From Bedellia somnulentella (Eukaryota > Arthropoda > Insecta > Lepidoptera > Bedelliidae): a DNA stretch of 64,000 nucleotides. Below the pieces are notes generated by a model. The model did not search any database, was not told the origin of the DNA, and saw only the letters and a program-made list of their open reading frames with translations. Position 1 is the stretch's first letter; every line of letters starts with the position of its first letter. The stretch covers positions 1,612,001 through 1,676,000 of the forward strand of contig OY755198.1 in assembly GCA_963576735.1 (NCBI GenBank). Direction: 5' to 3'. This document shows, one piece after another, positions 23,401 through 37,603 of this stretch. Position numbers and translations under genes: made by a program.

Positions 23401-26400
23401 CCGTGAGTATATGAATGAATATGAATTCATACTCACGGCTATGAATCCCAAAAAGAGTCACACACACACTTTTATTCATCATCTACGTCTGTGGTTAAAT
23501 TTGCGTTGGCAATAGTTTTTTTAGAATCATTTCTACATACTCACGCAGTTAGTTCCTGTACGAGCCACCCTTTACATGTCAGAACAGTCAGCAGTTTACT
23601 TTATGGGGTCCTAATCCGAGTCAGTTCGCCTTTGCTACTCAAACACCGCGTGTGCTATCAAACTTCATTTATCTATATAATTTAATTATATCAATATATT
23701 ACATAACATATAACATAACATAAATATAAACGTTCACGCCGAATACTAAGGTACTAATACTTCTGATAGGTATAATAATAAGGTACTACCCGAAGGGGTT
23801 GGCAGAGGTAATAGTTCTTCTGAACATCACGTGACTTTGTCACCTGGTGTTCAGAGTACCCACGTTTTGCATGGACAGTGTACTCACGTGATAGGGGGCA
23901 GGCCTATCGCCGTTTTGTACGAATACACTGTCACATGACTAAGTACAACTCAGCCATGTGGGTTTCCTCACAATGTTTTCCCTCACCGTTAACAACCATG
24001 ATAAATTAACCACACATATATCTTTAGAAAAGACAAATTGGTGTAGGCGGGCCTACAGTCAATATAAATACAGGGTCGGGACCCTGGATTTGAACACTAG
24101 TCGCTTGCACGATAACCGAGTGTTCTACCCACTAGGCTATCACGGTTGTTATGTATGTATCAATATATTAAACCTCAATATATCAGGAATTCTTACTTAT
24201 TATTATCATTTTCTGTAAGGAAAGCCGTTATAGTTCCTATTGTAGTGGGCAGAAACTATCGATTGTACATACATATACTCATACCGTTAGTTCTTTTGTA
24301 CAATCCTTAAAAATCTTTCATGCAAAGACTCACAATCGTGGTGAAGCTTCATTTACATCTTATCAATATTTTCATACATGCCTTTATATATACCATTATA
24401 TCTTCAGGTAAAACGGCGAACAAAAGCGAGTTCCCGCGAACGCGACCGTCCCGAGCCTCGTACTGAAGGTCGAGTATCTCCTCCGCCGAGAGAAGAGTTG
24501 CATTTTCAACTTGATGAGGAATTGGAACTGCCTCCGCCGAGGAATAACGCGTTCTCTTGTTGGTAAGTAGGACAAAATGAGATAAATAGCATTAAATAGA
24601 GTAAAAACTACAATAACAGAGTAGAATAGAGAAAGAGTTAGATGAATAGAGTAAGAAAAAGAGATAGAGTATGAGAGAGAGATAGAGCCACGTACTGAAG
24701 GTCGCATATCTCCTCCGCCGAGAGAACAGTTGCATATTCAACTAGATGAAGAATTGTGCCGAGAAATAATGCTTTTAGTTGTTGGTAAGTAGGAGAAATA
24801 GATGGAAAGAGCAAAAAAAGTGCGAACAATGGAGAAAAAACTGAGAAAAATAGAATTAGAGCGCAAAAAATTGAGTGAGAGAGATAAAATTAGAGTTAAA
24901 TAGAGAAAGAGAGGGAAGAGAGAGATAGACCCGCGAACTGAAGGCGCGTCTCTTAGTAATGTGAAAATACTAAATTATTCATATCAGTGTACAAATAAGT
25001 AGTCTATCTCATTTCCTAAGACATATCTGCCAAATAATACATGTTCTATTGGCTCCCGGACTAGATAAAACCTTTATATCGGGCAACTTGTCTACTAATA
25101 AATGACTTAGTTTGTATCTCTAAATTGTCCAAATGGGCTATTTGACAATGCGAGAAACAAAGTGTCAATTGCTGTCATCAGTATAAATTAAGAGTTTAAA
25201 AATGGTTATTTATTAACGTAAGTTGAAAATAATAATTGATTTCTTTAAAAATCCATAAATAAAAATGCAATTTTTGAAACGTTTGTCACGTGACACAAAA
25301 CGTTCTTGAATGGTCGAGTTTATGATGATGTCACATGCCTGTAAAGAAATCTCGTGGCTCGTTTGTTGCCACAGACCAAATACAGGCAAGTGACGTCACT
25401 GACCCGTTTGCAGCGCCATATTGTCAAAATAGTGTTTTGACGCGCTATTTGAATATTAAATTTTTAATTTGATATTTTTCAGCAAATGTGCACCAGATTT
25501 AAAAAATATAACTTTGACTGGGTTCCTTCAACTCTACTACATCATATAAAATGGATTTTAAAAACCTGTCAAATAGCCCATTAAACAAGCCACTAACCCA
25601 CCAACCCACCTTCAGGTCCGACGAGGAAAGCGACGCGGAGTTCCCGGACGGCGACGTGGGCCGCCTGCTCATCGTGACGCAGTGCGGCCGCCCGCCGCGA
25701 CACGAGCACGCCAGGACGGCCGACTGGGAGACCCGCACCAAGATCACGCAGCAGCTGGAACAGGTGCGCTATTTGCATAAAAATAGATATGTAAAATAAA
25801 AAAAAAAAAAAAATTAAAAAAAAAAAAAATCTCAAATGCAAATTAAGATCACGATGCAGTTGGAACAGGTAGGTTATTTATGTAAAAATACATATGTTAA
25901 ATAATAATACAAAAATATGAACAGAAACAAAAGTACTTTTTTTTTACAAAAATAAAAAAAAAACTAAAAATGAGTCTCAACTGCAAATAAAGATCACGAA
26001 AATTGGAACAGGTATATTGATTATGTAAAATAGTAAAAATGGCATATTATCGTAATGCAATGCGGTAGACAGTAGCGACACGAACACGCCAGGATTACCG
26101 ACTGGGAGACCAGGACCAAGATCACGCAGCAGCTGGAACAGGTACGTTTTTTACATAAAAATAGATATGTAAAATAAAAAAAAAATACAATTAAAAAATA
26201 AAAACTAAAAATAAATCTCAAATGCAAATTAAGATCACGATGCAGTTGGAACAGGTAGGTCATTTATGTAAAAATACATATGTTAAATAATAATACAAAA
26301 TTATAAACAAAAATAAAAAAAAAGTTAAAAAAAAAAACTAAAAATAACCAAAAAAGAGTCTCAAATGCAAATTAAGATCACAAAGGTTGGAACCAGTAAA

Positions 26401-29400
26401 TAAATTGTGAAAAATAGTTTGGAAAGGCATACATTATTGTGAGGTAATAAGAGCAAAAACATAAAAATTACATACATATCATGCGTAAATATTTATTTAT
26501 TTATTAAGCATGCACACAGTACCACATCATAATATTATAATTTCCAAAAGACATAATGTTCTGCTCAGATACAGTACCAAAACAGCATGCACAGCATTAC
26601 CTAGTAAGTTGAACTATACAATGTTTCATACAAATATAAATGATTAAAAATAAAATATTGTAAATTTAATTCAATGGAAGTTCGTATATATAAACAATTC
26701 AAAAAGAAAAATAAAGAAAAATATTATAAATAAATTGAAATTAAATTAAAATTGAAATCAAATTAAAACATTAACACCATATTGTTCAATATATCGAGGT
26801 CATTTTGTAAATTCTTGCAGTCTTCATGGGAATAAATAATTTTAAATATTTTTAAATCATCGGCGTATAAAAGACATAGGTTTTTAATTTTACTTACAAG
26901 ATTATTGATAAAAATGTTAGAAAGAAGGGGAGCAAGTAATGATCCCTGTGGAATACCGGAGGTTGCCAGGATGGGTTTAGATAAATAGCCTTTTAACGCT
27001 ACAAGTTGTGTTCTATTATCAAGATATGACTTCAGTCAACGTAGAAGACTACCATGGATACCATGGATATTGAGTCGGGAGTTTCAAATTTACATTGACA
27101 GGAAAAACAAGGAACGATTTACCATTTTTGTCTTGAGTCTGATGAGTAGCCTTAGTTTAATGACCTATAGTTAATTCCTATTTTAAGTCAAAACAATACG
27201 GCTCCATGTAGGTTATATAGAATAAAGAAATAGATAAAATTAGCTGTGTAGTGTCGGCTTAGAATAACACTACCCCATTTCTTCCGGTGGGTGTACGTAA
27301 GAGGCGACTAACGGTATTGGGGCTTTTAAGGGATTTTTGGGCGATGTGGTTGGAGACCCATCACCAATAACCTTTATTTCACTATCTTTTCCCGACGCAA
27401 CCTCCAAAAGTGGCTGAGGAACTTCAAGTTCCTTAGCTCTGGCTACCCCTTCTAGGGATTTATAGCCATGAGTATATGTATGTATGTATGTAAATAGATA
27501 AAATCCCTCTTGAAGGATCAAAATGTTCTGGTGGCTTCCGTAACCTAAAATGATTATTTCAATTGCAATGAATTTAGATATTTATGTATTTTAAATAATA
27601 TTTATCTACATTACTTAAAGTCTACCCTGACCATGCGCCATAACCGTGAAACATTCTGTATATTAATTATTTTTATATTAAGATTATTTTCGATTCATGT
27701 TTTTGTATATTTGCAGGTTATTACCGATGGCTTAAGAAGATACGAAGAAGATTTATGGACAGACAACGACTACACCGGAGTAAGTTAATATTTATGCTAT
27801 AGATTTATTGCATTACATTATATATATGTTATTCAATTACATGGTTTAATACAAGTTCAAGTTAATTTTCAATAATCCATGAGTTTGTTGTGTATATAAT
27901 ATTTTAGGCTTCCGATCCATTAACTTTATCCTGATCTTATAAGTTGTGTACACAAATAATTCCATTAGAACTTGGCCACCGCGATGTACGATGTACGACG
28001 TCTATCATCTCCTTCTCTGCAGCCATGATATCGCATGGTGCCAAATTTTGATACCAACACTGGCATTAGATTACTATAGAATATGTATTTTGAATATACA
28101 TAGTACGATATATACAGTTTGAACGCACGCACGTCTCTAACCCGCAGGTATAAATTAGGTTTTGGATATATATCCTAAGAATAATCCAATTTTTTCGAAT
28201 GGATTGGTTGCTGCTGGCCCTGGGGCCTGTGCGGCTTCACCATGACTTTATGTGTTTGGGGCAGCTGAAGGCCGCCCTGGCCCGGCCAAGGAGTGTACCT
28301 AAGCTAAATCGGATAGATAGTCGCACACAAACTAGTGCGATGTACTATCCCTCTACCACGACATCTATCTTAATCCCTCTCCTCAGCCAATCTAATCTAC
28401 CGCTCAGACTCTCTCATAGTATAGTCTCATCTCATCTCAATAATAAATATATATTCTTCTACTTTGGTATCTAGGAAGGTCATATCTATTATTAGGTATT
28501 CATACTATATATCATATACTCACGGCTATGATTCCCTAGAAGGGGGAGCCAGAGCAGGGAAAAGATCGTAAAATAAAGGTTTTTGGTGATGGGTCTCCAA
28601 ACACATCGCCCAAAAATCCATTAAAAAGCACCAATATCCTTAGTCGCCTCTTACGACACCCGTTAGGTAAATACCATTCAAACCTTTATATACCACCGTA
28701 TGAAAACTTCGCCACCGCGATGTACAATCTACCTACAACGCCATCTAACGGCCAGCTTTGTCTCTATCTCAGCCATCCTACCGCACGGTGTCGCTAGTGC
28801 CCCGCGCGCAGTTCGAGCGCACGCAAGGCACCGCGGCCGCGCATTCTAACCCGCCGCAGCCGCCGCCGCCGCCGCCCTCGCTTACTGCTATGCAACAGAC
28901 GGTAACTACCTATACCATTACATAACCTATGTAATCATACATACATACATACATATACTCACGGCAATAAATCCCAGGAAGGGGTAGCCAGAACTAAGGA
29001 ATTAGAAATTTCTCAGACACTTTTGGAAATTTGAGTGGGGAAAAGATAGTAAAAATAAAGGTTGTTGGTGATGGGTCTCCAACCGCATCGCCCAAAAATC
29101 CCTTAATAGCCCCATACCGTTAGTCGCCTCTTACGTACACCCACCGGAAGAAATGGGGTAGTGCTATTCTAAATCGACACTACACGGCACCAACCTATGT
29201 AATCATTCTTATACTATTGGACTTTAGAATAAAAATAATATGAAATAGCATTAACAGGACCTTTACACAACGTCTTTGTAAGTATAAAGGGCGTTTGACG
29301 GTGCGACAAAGTGATATTTGACAAAGTGTGATATGCAAAGGAGTTTACACAGTCATAGAGGAAATACTTCCCAAAATAATTTAGCTTTATATAATTGGGA

Positions 29401-32400
29401 TATAGATCAAATACAGTTTTTAGTTTGAAAAGACTGTATAAATGTTTTGTTTTGTGAAAGTAATAATATTGGTCCTTCGAGACTATATACTATTTGATTA
29501 AAGTTCTGAAAAAAAAACACGGTTGATACTTGAGCTTTTAAATTATGTTGCTACTATTTTATGTGTATTCATTTATCTAGCGATTGAATATAATTTTGGT
29601 CCTTCGATTCAATTAAGATAAAACAAAAACGAATAGCTATAATATAATCTATAAAATATTTATATCGCAATAAAATGTTCTTAAAATATGTTTTTTGATA
29701 TTCACAACACATTTCAATTTAAGTCACACTAATAGCCATAAGTCTCTATCAACAGCTATTTGTCTCTACCAACATCTCATACCTAAAACCACATTATTAT
29801 TTAAAACATCCGCTTTTATCTTTATATCATCTAAATCATCCAATTTCCGTACAGAGCGACGCCCCATCGGAAGCCCCCAAAGGCAAGCGTCCTCGCCGCA
29901 CGGCCAGATTCTACGCGGCCGATAAAGATCCGCATGCCACCGATGTTATGTGAGTATTGTGCCTATTATTACATATTATTAAACACTTTATTGCATACAA
30001 ATACAATGTTTTTACATAGGTACAGATCATTAGGACTAAGTACACAAAGGCGGACTTATCGCCTTAACGCGATTTCTTCCAGTCAACCTTTATGGTGAGG
30101 AAAAACAAGTACAAAACGCTTAAACAGAAGTCATTGAAAATTAATATGCAAACAAAACCAAACTTAACTAAAAACACACACAACCTATTCACATACATGG
30201 GTTTTTCTCCGTAAAGTGGGCAACTTTTGGGCGAAAAGTGTCCCAGCCAATTTTTATTTAATTTTAAAGACCTGTCTACTCAATATAATAGTTTATTATG
30301 TATATAATATTATGCATTAACAGAACGCTTGAAGTTCTACTTATTTTAGGAAATATTAAACTTTTTCGAAAAAACTGACACACGGGACTGTTGCCTGCTA
30401 CAGGGGACTGACTTTTTATAAATAATATGCACTGTTTAATCACAAAATCTACATATTTATTTATCTTTTCTTGAGTACTTATGTTATACATCTTATATTT
30501 TGACAACCTCTTAAAGAAATCTTAAAATTAGCTATGAGATCTCACCTTATAGGTAAGTACATTATTATCAGTAGCTTAAATTCTTAAAAGGAATTTTGAG
30601 TTTCTGTTCAGTCCTAATTTTTAATTATCACAATCAACTTATACTTAATAAACATTTAAAAATATATAAAATTCACTTCAGCTTTCATATACTTTTAAAA
30701 GCATATTTTTTAAATTATAATTTTAAAGGCAAAACTGCAACAACATAATTTGGTATCATTTTTCAAAGACATTGACAGGTAAATCAAACTTATAAAATAC
30801 TCTATTTCCTTTTAATAAAATATTTGGACTAGGCAACTTCTCCACCACTTGATCCAATGTTACATCCGCTACATCCTCTTCATTAAATTAAAATGTTTGA
30901 CCTTTTTCATCATGTAGTTTCAGAAAAGTAACAGTAATTTCACCTTCTTCATCATCTATATCACGAATAACACTTACATATCTCCACTCCACATTCTTAC
31001 CAGGCACTCTAACCAGCACATAATCACCGTGTTTAAAATCAGTTTTATCTGTGTTACTTGGTCCAGCTTCAGGCTGTAATTCTGGTTCTGAATCTGTATA
31101 AACGCCATCCACGTTTAGTCTCGGCAATAATTCATAACCCATTTTTCCGATGTTGAAATGGGCGCAACTTTCTTCACCACAGAAGCAGCTTAAACTCTTC
31201 ATCACTAATACGACGTTACTTAATCTTAAACCTAGTGACGAATAGAAGATTCCTGTTACTTGGTAAGGAGTCCTGTCAAAACAATTTTGGCATTCTCTAG
31301 ACAAACACAGCTCTTCAAGAAGCTTTGGGTGGCTGTTATAACTCAAAATTTTACGAGAATGAAGTGCTGTCAATTTTAAGTCCACATTTGCATGTGTGAC
31401 GCACAGGCAAGTATCGCGTTCTCCAAGTTTAGGAACATCCACCCAAAATGGGCGTAGTTTACAGAAGGTCTGATAAGAGATCTTGACACGTGAAGTCTGC
31501 TTGAACTTTTTATACAAACCAAGTAACGAATCAAGCAAATATCTTTTTTGTTTCCGCAACTTTTTTGTCGTTATGAACTCCTTCTTCCCTGCTCCCAGTC
31601 TGCTATTTGGGTCATCTTGGTAGAAATTTGTGACCTCAGAAATCACTTTGCTTGAAAGTTTACGTTTTCTTGTTACAGATACTTTAGCTTTCATTATTCT
31701 TTTATAGTTTAAAACTCCAGCGTCTTTCATTCTCCATAGCTTATATTTATTCAACAACTTTCCTGACACTATTTTGGTAATCAAACGTTTCTCGGTCACA
31801 GTTTTAGTTTGAGATAAGTTTTCTTCCAATTGCTCCTTCAAGACTTCGCCGAACAAAGCTTTCTTAACTAATTATTTTCTGGATTCTGGTGTATCAAGCA
31901 TCTTTTGCAGTTTGGTATTTGGAGTTTGATTCTGAGAATTTTCATCTTGCTTCTTCTTTTCTAGTCTTGATAAGCGTTTCTTATATTTCGATAGCTTTTT
32001 CTTCAACCTCATAATTTCGTAATTTTTATTTTTCATCATCATATACCGCATTTTTCTCGCTTTATCATTTTTCTTCTTGGGCATTATTTGAGGAGCAGGA
32101 GCAGATGACTGGGTCTCAGATGCAATGGAATCAGGTGTGTTTTCCTTCACAAACATTTGCGTGATGTCTCGTAACGCCTTATTCTTTTTTCGATACTGCG
32201 TGCAGTGCTCTTTCCACTTCTTCTTTGTTTCTCTGTGTTCTCTCGGAGTCATATCTTTGACAAGTTTTTTAGAACCCTTTTCCTTATTTTTCAAGTACTT
32301 GAGGCGTACTTTCTCTCTCAGTTCTTCCCTTTTCTGTGGATCATTTTTCATACGTTCATATCGTTACGCTCATTATCTCTTTTTCTTTGTAGTGTTTCTT

Positions 32401-35400
32401 CTGTTGTAAGTTTTTTCTTCCTTGGTGCCATATTTCAAGTTGATAGACGAACCTGAAATAAGTGTAAAGAAGATAAAACAGTCCCCTGGGACAAGAAACA
32501 GTCCCCTGATCTAATAAATAGCAGGGGACTGTTGCTTGTTGTTTGATTTAAATACAAACTTGTATAGAAAATATGAAGCTTACATTCAAATTAAAACCAA
32601 AAAACACAATTAACTACAAAAATACACAACACATATAAATATTATTACATAAATTTTAAAATTGCCGGAAATATTACTTACCAGTGGACTGACGGCCGTA
32701 GCGTTCCAGCATGTGTCGAGGTGACGAGAACTCGCCTGGCACTAAGCAAAATGGCGTGGGTGTGCTTTTGGGGGAATCGTTGCTAACTTCAGATCATTTG
32801 CGTTTCGTTTCTACTGCTTAATCCCAAAATCAAACTTTGAATGATATTTTAATAACGTTTTAAATATTTGACAGGGGACTGTTCACAAAACTTGGGGACA
32901 AACTTTGAAATAGGGTATTATTAAAAAAAAACCTTTATTTTATTTACTGAAATATTTTTCATAAATATTAACTTTTTAGTATTATAACATGGAACACCAG
33001 TATTGATTTAGCAAAGTAATATTGAAAATAAGTTACCTAATAACATAGAATTTGATTTTGTGACCACCCAGGGGACTGTTTTTCGGGCCTAAAAACAGGT
33101 TTTTTTAAATGGAAATAGGTAATTGTACTATTTTGTTTTTATTGTGACAACTATATGACGTTTTCATTAAACACTTTTCATTCTCAAATATTTAATTGGT
33201 TAACTACTTTATTTTTTATTGCTTGGTGACCATGAGTTGCCCAGTTTACGGAGAATCACCCACATACACAACACTAATCCTTTAAAAAATATGACAGTGT
33301 TTTCGTACAAAACGGCGATAGGCCTGCCCCCTATCATGTGAGTACACTGTCCATGCAAAACATGAGTACTTTGAACTCCAGGTGACAAAGTAAGGTGATG
33401 TTAAGAAGTATTAGTACCTCTGCCCAATCCCTTCGAGGATATACGGCGTGAACGTTTATGTTATGTTATGTTACACTGACACGGTAATGAAAAACAAAAC
33501 GAAATTTTGATAAAAAAAATCGCTATCTTCCTGCTTGGCTAGCACGAGCAACCTTTTAATTATTTATTACGGATTGCCAACAGTAAAAATAGTAAACAAT
33601 CTTAAAAAGTACTTGAATTGAAATGACACATATCAACTAAATACACCAATTATAGGCTAATCACATCATTCGATTTAAAAATTGAAATAATTAACAATAT
33701 TACTAACATTACAGATATAACATTCTAAAAAATGATTATTTTAAAATTTTAATTAATTGATTAAAACTAAATTAAAATTAAATTAAAGAAAACAATTAAC
33801 TATGCCAATTATAGAAATTACAACAATAAATATATTTAAATGATCAGACATTTCTTCCCTAATAAGAATAATTTAATAAAGAACTAAGATAATAGGAAAT
33901 AGACTACAATCATAAGAACAAAATTAACATTCAATTTAGTAATACAATTGCTAAACTAATTAAATACAAAAACATTAGACATCGTATGGTATAAAAGAGC
34001 TATCTCTTGCGCTCTTACATAGTATCGTATACCTACCTTTATCTCATACTAACCGACACAGTAACGACAAAATAACGCTCGTGCTAGGCCTCCTCATTTA
34101 ATAGACAGTAGAAATGTAACAAAAGTTTTTAAAGGAATTTCTAATTCCCTAGCACTGGCTACCCCTTCATGGGATTTATAGCCGTGAGTATATGTATGTA
34201 TGTATGTAAATGTAACATGTCACTTAGCTACTGACAATGAATAATGGTCGTATGACTGGTCACATAAAAATCTTCAAAAGTATTAAAGCATAAGACCACA
34301 GCTTTTTACTTCAAAATGTACTTTAAAAAGGTACAGATCAAGATTTAAATTTTAGGTTTTTGTAAAAAAAAATATAGTGCTCATATTTATATAATCTGAT
34401 TTTAGTTTATGTACATAAAAAACCTATTCTTGTGTTGGGATATACAGATACTTTTTTTCATGTACCAAAACTAAAACCTATATTAACGCTTTTGTTTTCG
34501 TTTGGTGTAAACAGAAGCAGTCGCAAACGCAAGACACGCTACAGTCTGAACCCGCCGGTGGAGCACCACGTGGGATGGATCATGGACGTCAAGGAACATC
34601 GGGCTAGGACTTATAGTCAGGGGTGAGTAGTGAAAGAAAAGTATTTAACTGTGCATATTAAAAACGTAAGAGATAAACTTCGTTTTATGTAAAATATAAC
34701 ATATATTATGCACTAAGTTATACTAAGTTTGCTGTGTAGTGTCGGCTTAGAATAGCACTACCCCATTTCTTCCAGTGGGTGTACGTAAGAGGCGACTAAC
34801 GGTATTGGGGCTTTTAAGGGATTTTTTGGCGATGCGGTTAGAGACCCATCACCAACAACCTTTATTTCACCATCTTTTGCCCACGCAAATTCCAAAAGTG
34901 GCTGAGGAATTTCTGATTCCTCAGCTCTGGCTACACCTTTTAGGGATTTATAGCTGTGAGTACATGTATGTATGCATACTAAGGTAATGTATCGTTAGTG
35001 TTAACTAAGTTATTAAAACCTTATTAATGTGGTCAATTATTTTTCGTGACGAAATATTGTAGTTTATTGTTTAGTATTAAGACTCCTCAGATATAATTTA
35101 TTTATGCAATACACAACTATAACACTAGTTCACATTCGCAGTACCTCATAGTCACATAAAAACTTCGCCACCACATCCAACGACATCTACCGTCCAATTT
35201 TGTCCCTACCTCCGCAGCCATCATACCGCACCACGTCTACATAACACTCACTAATATTAATTTATTCTCTTATATATAATATTAAAATAAACATTTTATT
35301 AAGTAGTTTTTTTCTTCATCCATAAAAACTTCGCCACCGATATGTACAATCTACATACAATACATGCAGCAGCATACATTTTATTTGGTCCAAATAAAAA

Positions 35401-37572
35401 TTATTTTATGTATTTCTTAATACATTTTACTTATTAATACTATTAATATCAGTTAATCGCTACGCGCGTCCCCCACGCTAGTCTCTTCCTACGGGTACGC
35501 CCCCCAATCTTTACCGGTGTTTCATCATCTGTGTATCACTCGTTGTTACTTATATTATACCATACATATAAACACTGTATTATATATATATATATAATGC
35601 AACTATATACATGTGGCTGCAGGTCTTTGACACTCGTAGTAGATCCATAGTTCTCTATACACCCTCACATATTAACTTTACCACAGCGATGTTCAATTAT
35701 CCAGCGCAAATTTCCCAGCGCCATCTAACGGCCAACTTTGTCCCTATCTCAGCAGCATTTATACCGTTTACTCACTCATTCATTCATTCGTTCCACTAAC
35801 CCTTTATGCATTTTTTTACTAATTTTATTTATAAAATCGTATTTTTCTATTTATTATATTAATTATTCCCCAGTTCATCACTAGGAGCGTCTCCCACGCT
35901 AGGCTGCTCATGCGGGTGCGCTCCACAATCTCTACCAGTGTTTCATCATCCGTCTCACTCGTTGTTGCATATATTTTACCATACATTTTAACACAGCATT
36001 ATGAATATAATACAACTACATATGTGTATAGACCTTTATATACACTCTAAAATGAATTTCGCCACCGCGATGTACAAACCACCTGCAACACCATCTAGCG
36101 GCCAACTTTGTCCCTATCTCAGCAGCCATCATACATGTATGCTCTTTTATTCTTCATTCTTCGCAAGTCTACCTTGTTGCACAAACTATCTATGTGGTCC
36201 AAATAGGATTTATTTTATACATATTTTTTATTAGATTTCTCAGATTAATATTATTAATTTCAGTTCATCACTAGGAGCGTCCCCCACGCTAGGCTCATCA
36301 TGCGGGTCCGCCCCACAATCGCTACCAGTGTTCCATCACCCGTCTCACTCGTTGTTGCGAGAGAACCATTTCACACAGCAGGCCTATCATAAGTACAGGG
36401 CGAGGTGTTTGAAAGGTACGTTTTTTTATATTACATACATACATACATATACTCACGGCTATAAATCCCTTAACGGGGTAGCCAGAGCTTTGGAATGAAA
36501 AATTCCTCAGCCACTTTTGGAAGGTGATTGGGAAAAGATGGTAATAATAAATAACTGTTTTTGGTGACGGGTCTCCAACCACATCGCCCAAGAATCACTT
36601 AAAAAGCCCCTATACCCTTAGTCACCTCTTACGATCACCCACGGGTAGAAATGGGGTAGTGTTATTCTAAGCCGACACTACACTGCACTTTTTTACATTA
36701 ATATTGGTAATTATGTAAAATCAAAATCTTTATATTATATAAACGTAAACGTTCACGCCGTTTAGGGCCGGCGCTGACTGCCGGCATGGCATGGCAAAGG
36801 ATTTCGGTAAGATATAGCCATTTCTAATCTTATTACCATAAGTATAGAATTCATTTTACACAACGATGCCGACGTTCTGTCCTACCGCGGCCTCCCTCGG
36901 CATCGTTGTGTCAAAATAAAGTAAAATGAATTCTATACTCATGGTAATAAGATTAAAAATGGCTATATCTTACCGAAATCCTTTGCCATGCCATGCCGGC
37001 AGTCAGCGCCGGCCCTTATCCCCGAAGGAGTTGGCATAGGTACCAATACTTCTGAACAACACGTGACAGCGCCACTTAGTGTTCAAAGTAGGTACCCACG
37101 TTTTCCTTAGACAGTGTACTCACATGATGGTTTTTAAATATAAAATAAAATGGACAAAGGGAACAATCAATATGACATTTTCTAATTTTGAATTTGCTTT
37201 GCTAATCTTGTAACCGACAACGGTAATATCATCCATATCTCTTTACATTCCTATTAATATTATTTCTATCTCACTCGCACTAAATGAAGAACCAGAAATC
37301 GGTCTTGTAGTCACCCACAAGGAGAAAAATATGAAAGAAAAATGAATGACCCCCTTTTTTTATTTCGTTTTCAAAGTTTTTTTTCTTATAGAGCATAAAA
37401 TGTTGATGTAGTATTATCAAATATGGTACAATATGTTAATTTTTATATATTTCTACAGAACGCAAGAAGCTAGGTCCTGGACAATCACAGGAAATGAACA
37501 CTCTGTTCCGGTTCTGGTCGTTCTTCCTGAGAGACCATTTCAACAGGAACATGTACGAAGAGTTCCGGTGAG

Positions 37573-37603
<31 letters not shown>

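Larger units (their letters stand above)
30198..33262 (-). mobile_element. 3.1-kb DNA transposon with CAGGGGACTGT subterminal motifs
   Basis: Imperfect inverted ends share 'TCTCCGTAAA' and 'TGGGCAACT' (30198 onward; complement ending 33262). CATACA stands on both sides as a candidate 6-bp duplication. The motif CAGGGGACTGT or its complement occurs seven times (30381, 30401, 32479, 32499, 32522, 32872, 33069), clustered toward both ends, as expected of transposase binding sites. Two ORFs lie on the - strand. The insert is in a LARP1 intron. The superfamily is not recognised with confidence. Confidence 0.75.

Noticed and set aside
24396..24829. Open frames on the - strand at the LARP1 exon and its copies
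   Set aside because: Antisense of the exon and of GA-rich repeats (Ser/Leu/Phe-rich, no motifs).
32125..32456. Open frames on the + strand, Phe/Leu-rich and membrane-like
   Set aside because: Antisense of the Lys/Glu-rich transposon ORF; AAG codons read as CTT explain the apparent hydrophobicity.
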